The notes under the pieces are model-generated. The model did not search any database and was not told the DNA's origin. It saw only the letters and a program-made list of their open reading frames with translations. A stretch of 64,000 nt of DNA from the NCBI GenBank assembly GCA_025716815.1, contig JAIXMN010000028.1:124001-188000 (forward strand). Direction: 5' to 3'. Position 1 is the first letter of the stretch, and every line of letters begins with the position of its first letter. The position numbers and the translations under genes were made by a program. Below are positions 36,080 to 47,000 of the stretch, in pieces. This DNA comes from Dichotomocladium elegans (lineage: Eukaryota; Mucoromycota; Mucoromycetes; Mucorales; Lichtheimiaceae).

Positions 36080-37390
36080 TAGATCCATACATATTCTGTT
36101 TTCCAAAATTGAAGGTCGCAGGATCACAAAACCAAATGTCGCATGCACGGCGAAAGATGTCGCACGAAAAAGCATGGCAAATCAATCTCTACCCATTTAC
36201 ATTCTGAAATGAGCGATCTATTTTTTTACGATGGGCAAGGCCATGTCGTTGATGAAGAAATGTACTCTCTGCAATCCGTTTGTTCTCATACAGAATATCT
36301 GCGTAGCGTATCTTGAAAAAATAACTCTGAGCTTACTGCCCTGCACATTCTCGAGCGAAAGGATACAGATATTCGGATGAAAGGAGCCCGGATCAAGCCC
36401 AATTACATAGCGTACACTGCCCAAGACAAGGTCAGATTTTTCAAACGGATGCTTGTGAAGATCTTGAGTGCATCAGCTGCTAGGAACCCATGTTCGTTCA
36501 GCCCAGCGATGGGTATTACAGTACGGAAAGGACCTGACAGCATTTTTAAGAAACGTAGAGGCAGAGGTCGTTCACGTATTCTAAACGAAGACCATAAGAG
36601 TGCTATTATAGAATGAGTTAATGAGAATCCGTCAATTGTCCTAGAGCAGCTGATGAAGCAACTGCTCCAGGGATGTGAGGGTCTCAAGGTATCCAAAACA
36701 ACGCTCCAGAGATATATGAAGAACGAATGCAACTTGTCATTGAAAATGGCTCGGTTTCAGCCTGTAGACAGGAATAGCGATGCAAATGTCCAAGAACGCC
36801 TTGACTGGGTGCGCAGATGGGACATGGCCGACATCGACTTTAGAAAAAACTGCGTTTTTCTTGATGAGTCTGGATTTCATATTAGTATAAAACGCAGCAT
36901 GCATTGTCCAAGAAAGGAACCCCTGCGGTGGTCACAATACCAAAGACAAGAGCAAAGACAATCGCAATCTTGGGAGTAATTTCAGCATAAGCCATCATTA
37001 AATGTAGCTTGAGACTCCTGCAACCACCAACCAAGAAAAGAGAGAGGGCATGTCCATCTGAAGTTGCGAGCAGAGGGACTGTAACTGAACATTATCTCAA
37101 CTTTTTTAAAGCTACAATGGACGAGATGGATAAGTATGAACATATGAAGGGGCCATTCTTCAATAACGGATAATGCACCTATCCATAAGGCTGAGGATAT
37201 CTCTACATACATTGAGTGTCGAGGATATCGATGCGTTTATCTTCCACGATACTCGCCCGAACTCAATCCGATTCTGCAGCTTTGGTCAGTTGTCAAGAGC
37301 AAAGTAAAAGGCAATAGCCTACCCTTGTTTCCATTCTGCAATATTCTAATATTCCGGAATCCTCTGTAGATAACGTTATCAGCCTAACTT
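36080..37390 (+). pseudogene. Tc1/mariner-type (DDE) transposase, decayed copy 1
   Basis: Broken + frames give DKVRFFKRMLVKILSASAA, RGRGRSRILNEDHKSAI, a helix-turn-helix segment, then ERLDWVRRWDMADIDFRKNC, FLDESGFHISIKR (first Asp), ITDNAPIHKA (second Asp) and YSPELNPILQLW. The third acidic residue, expected in the NPIE position, is Leu here. In-frame stops occur at least at 36614, 36977 and 37010. This is the Tc1/IS630 DDE_3 architecture (family knowledge). The left part (36110-36370) is shared with copy 2 and, for its first 150 bp, with a fragment at 48.6 kb. Confidence 0.8.
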
Positions 37391-37780
37391 AAGTGGCTCG
37401 AGAGGAGAGGGTATGGGTTTTGGGTGGGACCGTGGGTTGACTGCATCCACGCAGGTCTCCTACCACGGTTTCGTCGAGGTGCTTTTGTCTCCGTCTACTA
37501 CCTCTGTTGCTTCACCAGATGCTTCTGCTGCTGGTGTTATTGTTGGTCTGTCGTTGTCCCTCTTCGTTCCTTCCTCCAACCCTTCCGCCTTCGCATCCAC
37601 CGTCGACGCTCAACAGCTCCGGCTCCTTCCTTTCCTCCCTGTTCCGCCATTGTTACCGCAATAGAACACCGTGCTACCTTCGGGGTCAATTGAATGATAA
37701 GAAGAGGCTGATATTCTCTGTTGACTAACGGGTATGTCTCGGATAATATTTTTGTGTCATAATTTCCCTCCCCTTGTGAA
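37391..37780. repeat. Right-end segment of the Tc1-type element, copy 1
   Basis: GC/CT-rich block ending ATTCTCTGTTGACTAACGGG (near 37710). Comparable blocks with the same TTCTGTTGACTAAC end occur at 43676-43920 and 48820-49055. It follows the transposase directly here. Open frames inside are compositional, not coding. Confidence 0.5.
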
Positions 37781-38074
37781 ATTTATTTTTGAAAATGATA
37801 TATCAGTCCTCGTTCTCTACCCAAATACATAAGAAGGGCCATGAAGCAGAAAGGATAGCCTTGTACATCTCACCTAGCGCGGCAGTAGCTAAAATTCTTG
37901 AGAAAATAAAGAATGCAATTCAACATGCTAACCGCCTGGTTTCTACCATTTATGCACATGCATCCGCGAATATCAAGCTGAGAAAATCCAATTAGAGCGT
38001 TTGGTTTATTAATACATTAACATAAAACAATAGAAGTTGGCCATGCAAGTGGCGGAGTGCGATTGCCGATGACC

Positions 38075-38365
38075 GGAACTAATACGAAATGGGGATCCGA
38101 TATATGAAAGGAATCTGCTGATAGCAGGACTTTCACTACAGCTATCTGCTGCCACAACAAGCGTCCAGCCAGTGGCTTGCGGTTCGCCGCCCAACATGTA
38201 TACAGATACACGTTGACTGCGTCCAAAGAGCCTCACATGTGGCACTCGATAAAGAGAAGAGTAGGCCGGTTGAGTGCAGTACTGCTATAAAAGCAGGAGA
38301 GAGAGAGTCTTGCTTCCCACCGAGAAGATGGCCTTGTTTCCGAAGAGAGGAGAGTCTTGATTGAA
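38075..38365. repeat. Direct repeat unit A inside the left arm
   Basis: Resembles 38474-38765 at a spacing of about 399 bp: both have CTGATAGCAGGACTTTCACT, a GCGTCCAGCC-type block, GTAGGCCGGTTGAGTGCAGT, then TATAAAAGCAGGAGAGAGAG and CCCACCGAGAAGATGG. The TATAAAAG could be a promoter element. Mirrored in the right arm. Confidence 0.85.
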
Positions 38366-38473
38366 GGAGGAAATGTCTTTGGTTCTAGAACAGGAGGAGT
38401 CAGTATTGTCCGTAACAGACAGTGAAGAGGTGCTTACTTTGAAATGGAAGCATAGACGGCAGGCAGTGGTTGG

Positions 38474-38765
38474 GATCTAATATGACGTGGCGATCCCAGA
38501 CATGAGAGGAACCTGGCTGATAGCAGGACTTTCACTGTAGGAACCTGCTGCAACGACAAGCGTCTAGCCGGTGGCTTGCGGTTTGGCGCCCAACAGGTAT
38601 ACAGCTACTCGTTGACTGCGTCCAGAGAACCTCACATGTGGCACTCAATAAAGAGAAGAGTAGGCCGGTTGAGTGCAGTGCTGCTATAAAAGCAGGAGAG
38701 AGAGAGAGTCTTGCTTCCCACCGAGAAGATGGCCTTGTTTCTGAGAAGAGGGAGGGTCTTGTTTC
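38474..38765. repeat. Direct repeat unit B inside the left arm
   Basis: Second copy of the about 290 bp unit described for 38075-38365, diverged by scattered substitutions. The pair could be remnants of long terminal repeats or a simple internal duplication that preceded formation of the palindrome. Confidence 0.85.
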
Positions 38766-39196
38766 CAGATGATAAGACGGCTGCTGCGTCTTTAGGCTTG
38801 TCAATATCGGCCGAGCCAAGAAGGTGCTTATTTTGGATCTGGTCTTGATAATATCTGTCATGAATAGCAGAGAGAAAGGGTATATTGCTTCAGCCGCTCT
38901 GATTGCGGCAAAGGACCAAGCGATTACTGCTGCATTATCATTATAGACTGTGGAAATAAACGAGAAGTGAAGAAGAAGTGTGCGGTCCGGTGAAAAAATA
39001 GGCATGTGCGCTTTATTAACGAATGTCATTGGTTTAACAGTACTGGCCTAGCCATTTTTCTACCTGACTCGTTCTCACGCCGCCGCTGAAAACTTCCAAG
39101 CATGCCCCATTATCCTCAATACAACCGTCCCATTTATCACGGTGCACAAGAAATTTATTCCAACGCAAAAAATCGCTTCATCATCGATGAAGGTCA

Positions 39197-39418
39197 GTTT
39201 CTTTTTCGTAGGATGAAGTACGTAATACGGAAGCGAAAAACGAAACCGCGTGAATGCGAGCAGATAACCGTTCCAAAAGGAGTAATGGTCATGAGGATGT
39301 CGGATTCAATCACCGCTTCGGAATGGCTGCCGATAGAGCTAGCTGTGGAACCATCGTTGGGGTACTACACACGGTCATTTCTGCTTCACTGTTGCTCTCT
39401 ACCAGGACAAAAGGAGAT
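39197..39418. other. Central spacer of the inverted repeat
   Basis: About 222 bp not shared between the arms. It forms the loop of the predicted hairpin. No motif recognised. Confidence 0.8.
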
Positions 39419-40698
39419 TGACCTTCATCGATGATGAAGCGATTTTTTGCGTTGGAGTAAATTTCTTGTGCACCGTGATAAATGGGACGGTTGTATTGAG
39501 GATAATGGGGCATGCTTGGAAGTTTTCAGCGGCGGCGTGAGAACGAGTCAGGTAGAAAAATGGCTAGGCCAGTACTGTTAAACCAATGACATTCGTTAAT
39601 AAAGCGCACATGCCTATTTTTTCACCGGACCGCACACTTCTTCTTCACTTCTCGTTTATTTCCACAGTCTATAATGATAATGCAGCAGTAATCGCTTGGT
39701 CCTTTGCCGCAATCAGAGCGGCTGAAGCAATATACCCTTTCTCTCTGCTATTCATGACAGATATTATCAAGACCAGATCCAAAATAAGCACCTTCTTGGC
39801 TCGGCCGATATTGACAAGCCTAAAGACGCAGCAGCCGTCTTATCATCTGGAAACAAGACCCTCCCTCTTCTCAGAAACAAGGCCATCTTCTCGGTGGGAA
39901 GCAAGACTCTCTCTCTCTCCTGCTTTTATAGCAGCACTGCACTCAACCGGCCTACTCTTCTCTTTATTGAGTGCCACATGTGAGGTTCTCTGGACGCAGT
40001 CAACGAGTAGCTGTATACCTGTTGGGCGCCAAACCGCAAGCCACCGGCTAGACGCTTGTCGTTGCAGCAGGTTCCTACAGTGAAAGTCCTGCTATCAGCC
40101 AGGTTCCTCTCATGTCTGGGATCGCCACGTCATATTAGATCCCAACCACTGCCTGCCGTCTATGCTTCCATTTCAAAGTAAGCACCTCTTCACTGTCTGT
40201 TACGGACAATACTGACTCCTCCTGTTCTAGAACCAAAGACATTTCCTCCTTCAATCAAGACTCTCCTCTCTTCGGAAACAAGGCCATCTTCTCGGTGGGA
40301 AGCAAGACTCTCTCTCTCCTGCTTTTATAGCAGTACTGCACTCAACCGGCCTACTCTTCTCTTTATCGAGTGCCACATGTGAGGCTCTTTGGACGCAGTC
40401 AACGTGTATCTGTATACATGTTGGGCGGCGAACCGCAAGCCACTGGCTGGACGCTTGTTGTGGCAGCAGATAGCTGTAGTGAAAGTCCTGCTATCAGCAG
40501 ATTCCTTTCATATATCGGATCCCCATTTCGTATTAGTTCCGGTCATCGGCAATCGCACTCCGCCACTTGCATGGCCAACTTCTATTGTTTTATGTTAATG
40601 TATTAATAAACCAAACGCTCTAATTGAATTTTCTCAGCTTGATATTCGCGGATGCATGTGCATAACTGGTAGAAACCAGGCGGTTAGCATGTTGAATT
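39419..40698. repeat. Right arm of the 2.8 kb inverted repeat
   Basis: Mirror of 37917-39196, including both direct-repeat units (mirrored at about 39850-40141 and 40250-40540). The outer boundary falls at TTGAATTTC; no target-site duplication is visible outside the two arms. Confidence 0.95.
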
Positions 40699-40839
40699 TC
40701 ACTTTTTACTCTCTCGATAACGTGTTAAATACTTGAAAGTTATTCTGTATTTGTTCGGGGCGTGCATATCGCGTTCTCTAGATTAATACGCCTGTAGAGT
40801 TGTTCAGACTACCCATCCATATCACCAAGGATTATACAC

Positions 40840-42270
40840 TATTTTCAAAATCAAAGTCGTGCTCTGCCAGTCCTGAAGTCGCAGGATCGCAAGAATACAA
40901 ATCACATTTTGCCCAGAAATTCTTTAGGCGTGATGACTAATCGAATGTGACATACATACACGGAAAGATGTCCCACAAAGAAAAAGGGTTTATCTTCTAT
41001 ACATTTTTCCATTCTGAAATGGGCAACCTATTTTCTAAGAAGATGGCCAAGGCCATATCGTTGATGAGCGTGGCTGTCTTGAACCTACGGACTATGCCAT
41101 TGATGAGGAAATGTACACACTTCAATCCGTTTGTTCTCACACTGAATATCTGCGTAGCATATCGTGCAGAGATAACCCTGAGCTTACTTCCACACATATT
41201 CCCCAGCGAAGGATACAGACATTCGGATGAAAGAAATTGGAGATCAAGCGCTGTTACACAGCATACGCTGACCAAGACAAGATCAGATTTTTCAAACGGA
41301 TGTTTGAGAAGATCTTGAGTGCATCGGCTGCCAAGACTCCATATATTCATTCAGCCCAGCGAGGGGCATTACAGTACGAGACGGACCCTGACAGCATCTT
41401 TAAGAAAGCTAACGCGGGAGGGGTCGTTCGCGTGTTCTCAATGAAGAGCATAAGCGCATTGTTTTAGAATACGTTGATGAAGACCCATCCATTGTCCTAG
41501 AGTAGCTGCTCCAACGATTTGAGGGTCACAAAGCATCTAAAACGACGCTCCATCGATTTATGCAACTTGTCATTAAAAATGGTTCGGTTTCAGCCTATAG
41601 ACAGAAATAATGCTGCGAAGATCCAAGAGCGCCTTGACTGAGAACGCAGATGGGATAGGACCGACATCGACTTCGAAAATCTGGGGTTTTCTTTGATGTG
41701 TCTGGATTCCATACTAATATGAAGCGCAGCATGGCATAGTCCAAGAAAGGGACTTCTGCCGTAGTCACAGTGCCGAAAATAAGAGCAAAAACAAGTACCA
41801 TCTTGGGAGCAATCTCAGCATCAGGCGTCATTCAATGTAGCTTGAGACTCCCACAGCCACCAATCAACAAAAGAAGAGGGCAGGTCAATCTAAAGTTGCG
41901 AGCAGAGGAACTGCAACTGTATATCATCACAGCTTTCTTAAGGCAACAATGGACGATATGGATAAGCATCAACATATGAAGGGCCATTATTCGGTAATGA
42001 ATAATACACCTGTCCATACGGCTCAGGATATCTCTGAGTACATCGAGTCTCGAGAATATTGATATGCTTATCTTCCACCATACTCGTCTGAACTCAATCC
42101 TATTGAGCAGTTTTGGTCAGTGGCCAAGAGCAGAATTAAATGCAATAGGTTCTTGGAAAGCGAGCCATTGATAACACAGATCAGTGAAACATCCAATAGC
42201 TTAAAGCTGATCAATTTCGAAGGTTTCGTTTCTCATTCTCATATGTGCCTAGTTAACTGCCGTAATGGGA
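40840..42270 (+). pseudogene. Tc1/mariner-type transposase, decayed copy 2
   Basis: Co-linear with copy 1 from the left end (GAAGTCGCAGGATC near 40870) through the N-terminal region (HTEYLRSI type), DKIRFFKRMFEKILSASAA, and YSSELNPIEQFW. Here the final catalytic Glu is kept, but the second motif reads VMNNTPVH, with Asp changed to Asn. Many stops and shifts (for example 41640, 42058). The two copies carry different inactivating changes, so the ancestor can be inferred to have had a full DDE/DDD set. It ends where the Fanzor-like relic begins. Confidence 0.8.
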
Positions 42271-43080
42271 ACAACTGTGATCCGACTGCTCCTCCACCTT
42301 CGGAGCTGCACCGGTTCTTGGAGGTGCGTCTCTGGCCCTTCTCGTCTTGATAATGGAGACTCCTACGCCATCCGTTTCAAGTGTAGCACGAAATCGAAGT
42401 ACTCCATTTTCTGCAGGCTTGAGAGCTTTGGAATGGACATCGATGACCTCATCCCATCCGCCAGGATAACGAACTTATTTGGCCCATGAGCGACCCAGAA
42501 TGTTTTGCCATATGATTTTTGCGTCAATCATTATGCATGACGGAGACCATGACCGACGAAGAGGGAAACAGGAAAATCAGGCAACTGAAGCCGCTCGAAA
42601 AGAGAGCGAGCTGGTAAAAGGCTGCCATATGTTGGATTGGATGAACCTTTGCATTGTAGTAGATGCTATGGTTGTCGAAGGCGTGGGTACTGGTGTAGAC
42701 ATCGAAAATTGGCCGGATGGGGTCGAAAGCTTCCTGAAGATAAGCTGGGTCTTCGGCGACGTCGTCTCTGGATATGTTTCGACGAGCTACAACCTGTTTG
42801 AATGTTGTTGCGGGTGTAATGATTGTCTCTCGGATGCGTTGATTGATTTGCGTCGCGTCCAGACCTTGGCCAATCAGCTGCTTTCAAGTTCCTCTTTTCA
42901 CTGCCAAACATTCAGCAAGACGTTGATAGCCCGCCGAAAGTGTTGGCCGAACCGCATTTGAACGTTATTGGTGTAAGCAACAACCATCTTGGAACCTTCG
43001 TAATTTGCAGGTCGATGAACGTTCAAACTTGGAAGGATCGTTTTAGTACGGTAGGTTATCGATGAAACGAGTGTATCCAA
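42260..43080 (-). pseudogene. Fanzor/TnpB-like protein relic (N-terminal and middle part)
   Basis: Read on the minus strand from 43080: MVVAYTNNVQMRFGQHFRRA, then after a stop and frame shift QLIGQGLDATQINQRIRETI, DDVAEDPAYLQEAFDPIRP, KVHPIQHMAAFYQLA, and GVLRFRATLETDGVGVSIIK near 42340. This matches a protein family I recall as abundant in Mucoromycota. Its TDGVxVS motif just before a RuvC-like domain resembles Fanzor (eukaryotic TnpB relatives). The RuvC part is missing; homology stops where Tc1 copy 2 ends. The family call is from memory and needs a profile search. Confidence 0.5.
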
Positions 43081-43675
43081 GAAAAAGAGGGAGTGAGAGT
43101 AAGCAAGCGGTTTCTTCGCGGAAGTACATATTATCTATTCTTTCTTATTTGACTAGTCTCATACAAGCATTCAGATGGTAGGATTAACGGGAAATCAATT
43201 ACACTATACAGAACAAAATTATCAGGTAGGGCTTATCCAATTCGTTATAGTGATGCAATTTCCTGGAACCGAGGGTATCACTATAAAGGGTCGCCACTAT
43301 AACATAAATGCACATGTAACTCTTATCAAACAGACCCCTGAAGACGCCCAATATAACTCCGTTTCTAACAGCATCACGGACGGCATGCCGATTGCTGAAA
43401 TACACTATGCGAGCGGCCTAGGGCATCAGTAAATGATGAAATTGTCGATGAAAAGAGAGCGTGATCCGCCGCTGTATCTACTGCAGCATCGTTATCACAA
43501 AGGAATTTCTTCTGCTCCTCCTTGATTTCCTATAAATAATGGACAGCCGAGAAATCTCCTTTCGCTATCAACTTCAACCCGACCCTCTTTTCCATGGTCT
43601 TATCCGGTATGATCGCTATAATACCAAATTATTTATTGCAACGAACGTTCACTGTCCTTTTTAGATTAACCTATC
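43081..43675. other. Transposon-nest filler, no gene recognised
   Basis: A frame at 43175-43432 (+, 85 codons) has no known motif. The stretch links the Fanzor-like relic to the right-end segment and may be part of the same element. Confidence 0.35.
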
Positions 43676-44045
43676 ATGCCCGTGCTTGATGAGCCATGGA
43701 AGAGAGGAGTTCCTGAACACCCTTCCGGTCTTTTTCGCTGCCACATCAGGCCCCATTCCGCTCCTTCCCTCCGCCGCCGCCATTCTCTCGTCTGGCGTCC
43801 TGGCTCTCCGTCCCGGTTATCGCCAGGACTACCCAGGATAACTCCTGGGTCCTTCAGGACCCTTGAGTGTAAGTTAAAGCGTATGGAGGAGTGGTGTTTT
43901 CTGTTGACTAACAGGTTTTAATCCATGGATGCGAAATCGTTTTACCTACTGATACGACAACTTTATACAATTCTATGCGACATTTTTTTTGTATTTTGCA
44001 CGACATTATTTTATCTTGTTTACGACATCTATTTCGAAAATAAAA
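43676..44045. repeat. Right-end segment of the Tc1-type element, copy 2
   Basis: CCCGTGCTTGATGAGCCATGGAAGAGAGG at the start closely matches 48824-48852. TTTTCTGTTGACTAACAGG (43898-43916) matches copies 1 and 3. A CGACATTTTTTTTGTATTTTGCACGACAT block (43978 on) matches 49063-49090. AT-rich to the SPT7 3' end. Confidence 0.55.
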
Positions 44046-44083
44046 TAAATGCGCAATGGTACGATATGATCATGAAGTTACTG

Positions 44084-47000
44084 CTATCTTTTTAACTTGC
44101 ATCTGGATGATGGATCAGAATCTCTGGTTGTACTTATCGTTTTTTTTTTGTTCTCTCTTACTTTCTTCCCTTTAGTCCCTTGCTTAAGCACCTTCTCTTT
44201 TTCCTTGAGTTCCTCGCGCAGCTTTCGTCGCTGTTCTTTCTCGGCCATCCGCTGCGCCTTCTCCTCTAGTTTCTGCATCTTTCGTTTCTCGCGTTCTTCT
44301 TTCATCGCCTGGATTTCTTCGATGGGTCGTTTCCGCTTGACTTTGCTATTGCCGCTGCCGCTGCCGCTACCGTTACCAACACTACCACCGCAGTTACTAC
44401 CATTGCTTCGACCATCAGTACTACGACCTGGACTTGCAGGTTCGTTCAACCTTTTCCGGCTATGGAGCGACTTATTAGTTGGAGGACATTTGGGTCGATT
44501 GCGGTGTCGACTTGGTATGTCCTCGTCCTCCATGAGCTTCTCTGTAAGTTTTTGCTTAAAGAAAGGTCGTAAAAGGCCAATCACTTGCGTATCAGCGGTC
44601 ACAGATGTAAAGCGAGGAGGTGGCGGATATGTCAGAGCCGGACCTAAGTACCAGTTGTGTTATCATGTGCGCCCTGTCGGATAGTTTTGTGACGGACTGC
44701 AGTGCTTTTACCATGTTCGGATCTAACATTTGACGTTGCCAACAATTAATGACATCGCTGATAAACCCATTTTATCTTTACCACTTACACCTTCGTCTCA
44801 AAGGACTTTTCTTTGTTTGCTCCCGACCATAGTCTTGGTGGGATCTTTTTGTTTCTGTTAATAACATGAATTTTGTTGAGATTTCATTGTAGTTACCGAG
44901 AGAGTATCAATATTATATTCTTTATCAAGGCCAATGGCGCTAAATCCGAAGTAATCATCGCCAAAACCGTCTCCAAAAGCGCCACTATGCATCATGATAT
45001 TAGTCCGTGAAAGCAAAAGAGTAGGGTTTCTTACGTAATAAATGTTTCCTCATATTGGAATAATCCCTCGTCATCCTCCTCTGACCTATCATATGAGCCC
45101 TGACAAAAAATATGAATAAATATCATCATTTATCTACATTAACTCACAGAGAGAAGGTCTTGATATGAGGTTTCAAGTTTGCAATATATATCTTGCAGCC
45201 GAACACCATAACGTTCAATATCGTTATGAATGTACGATTCCAGTTCGTCAATGCTCTTGGTTCCATTTTCATATAAAGCATGGATCAAGATTTCCTATGA
45301 AGAAGTCAGCTACGATATACCGTATAAATCCTTCGTTTCTTCCACAACTTGCCTCATCTGTCATTTGGCGATGTCCATAATCATCCCAGTAGTAACGGAG
45401 TGTCTTCCCGAGATTGAGCATATAGTCCACTGCCAACTCTGTTAATATGCCAAGCGCACTTCTTTGTGCGCCTTCAAAACCAGCATGTGCAAGCAACTTG
45501 GATACTATGCGCTCCATTAACTGAAAACCTGATTCTGCAGAGAGAATGAGGGCTGGCGCGTCTACTTCGGATATTGCTGCTGTTGATGATGGCATTTTAG
45601 ATTTTGCTTGGGTATCAATGAAAGGAATAGAAGACACCTGAAAAATGAGTGCGAGTATTTATGACATGGCAGATCCGGCTTACTGGAGTATTATTCTTTA
45701 TAGCGCTGCACTTAGCGTACATGGTGCGTATTTTCTCCAGTTGACGAAGGTTTCCGTCGATAATTCGATCGAGACCGTATGCAGGGAATCTCGCGGACGG
45801 ATGAAGGTCCAGAGGAATATCCGAATACCTTGCTGAAACGTCAGACCATAGATAAACTACTATTCAATTTGTATCGCACTCACGCTTCCTCCAATTGTTC
45901 TTGAGAAGAGCCTTGAATAGCCTTAGGTAGCTCTCGAGCTATTTCCTTGTCGAATATGTCCTCATTCCCATCAGTTATCTCTGGAATGCCACATGTGTGC
46001 ACATATTCAGGCAAAAATAAACCAGCACAGAGAGAATCGGTTTTCCCGCCCTCAAAATTCATTGGAGCCTTCTTCGCGAAGACATCTACAGGTATGTCCT
46101 CGTTCAAGTCAAAGCTAAGCGCTTCGGACAGCTGAATATATGGCCCATGAATCTCAATCCAGCTTTGAAATCTATCGTTGGAGATTTTGATAAGCTTTTG
46201 AATCAGCTCAGGATTATGATGCGAGCGCTCAATGAGGTTAAAGCGTCCCATATCGAATGGTGATCGTAAAATAGCTGGTCGATCCGAGAAAGGTACTTCA
46301 TACTGCTGATCAAGATCCATCTGTAATCTCATTATTGTTAGAGCATGATGTTTTATACCGAAACATTACGTTTACCCCAAGTTTGGCTCTAGTAACTTTC
46401 GTCATATCATGCCACAGCTGATCCTGTAGCGCATCCATCTCTAAGTTCTCCTCTTGGTCCTTTGCGTCACCATTCCGGTTATCCTTCGGTTTCTTTCCAC
46501 CATAGGTTTTGTGCGTCGAAAAGTCTGAGGATGGCATCATAACAGCGTCCTTTATGTCACAGGCGGTAAATACATATTCCCCATCGATAGGAGTTTCACT
46601 TGATTCGAGGGTCAATGATCGCTCTCGATGACCTAGTTCTTTGGGTTGCTCGGAAGAAGCGGTAGGGATACTCTAAATTAAATAACAGGTTATGATTAAC
46701 TCTCAACAAAGTACTTGTCTTTAAGCGTCTACCTTCCTCGTTGCATGCACATCCTCTCCATCGCTTATATCCTCTCCAAAGTTTTCAAGATCGTTTCCAC
46801 TCTTGCTTCTGATAACGATATCGGGTACCTTTAGGAGTAGTCTTTCTGTCTTGCGACGCATCGCAATGGCATGTTTGCGATATTCGCTTGACTACTACCA
46901 CTTAGCAATCGAAGGATAGATCGTTCGGTTAAACTTACGGGATCGGTGTTATATTGAAGACAATTCATGTACATCAAATAGAGATCATCAGAGAACTCCT

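Larger units (their letters stand above)
37917..39196. repeat. Left arm of a 2.8 kb inverted repeat
   Basis: Each base pairs with the arm at 39419-40698 about a centre at 39307.5. Identity is nearly complete: a 165-codon frame (38532-39029, -) and a 78-codon frame (38009-38245, -) are repeated exactly in the other arm. Differences appear only near the outer edge. The arm contains a tandem direct repeat (see separate entries). No protein family was recognised in its frames. Confidence 0.95.

Noticed and set aside
36218..36424. A minus-strand frame containing VIGLDPGSFHPNICIL, similar to a RuvC-I motif of TnpB/Fanzor proteins
   Set aside because: It is exactly antisense to the N-terminal region of Tc1 copy 1, whose frame is supported by copy 2. 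The motif is a chance reading.
37413..37728. Three overlapping + frames of 70-90 codons
   Set aside because: They lie in the CT-rich right-end block of the Tc1-type element, are not conserved among its copies, and overlap in all phases.
38532..39029. 165-codon open frame in the palindrome, duplicated at 39586-40083
   Set aside because: Its exact duplication is explained by the inverted repeat. It covers repeat unit B and its TATA-like element, has no start context or domain, and cannot be supported as a gene.
44097..44684. 195-codon + strand Leu/Ser-rich frame
   Set aside because: It is antisense to the Lys/Glu-rich last exon of SPT7; the hydrophobic look is the complement of charged codons.
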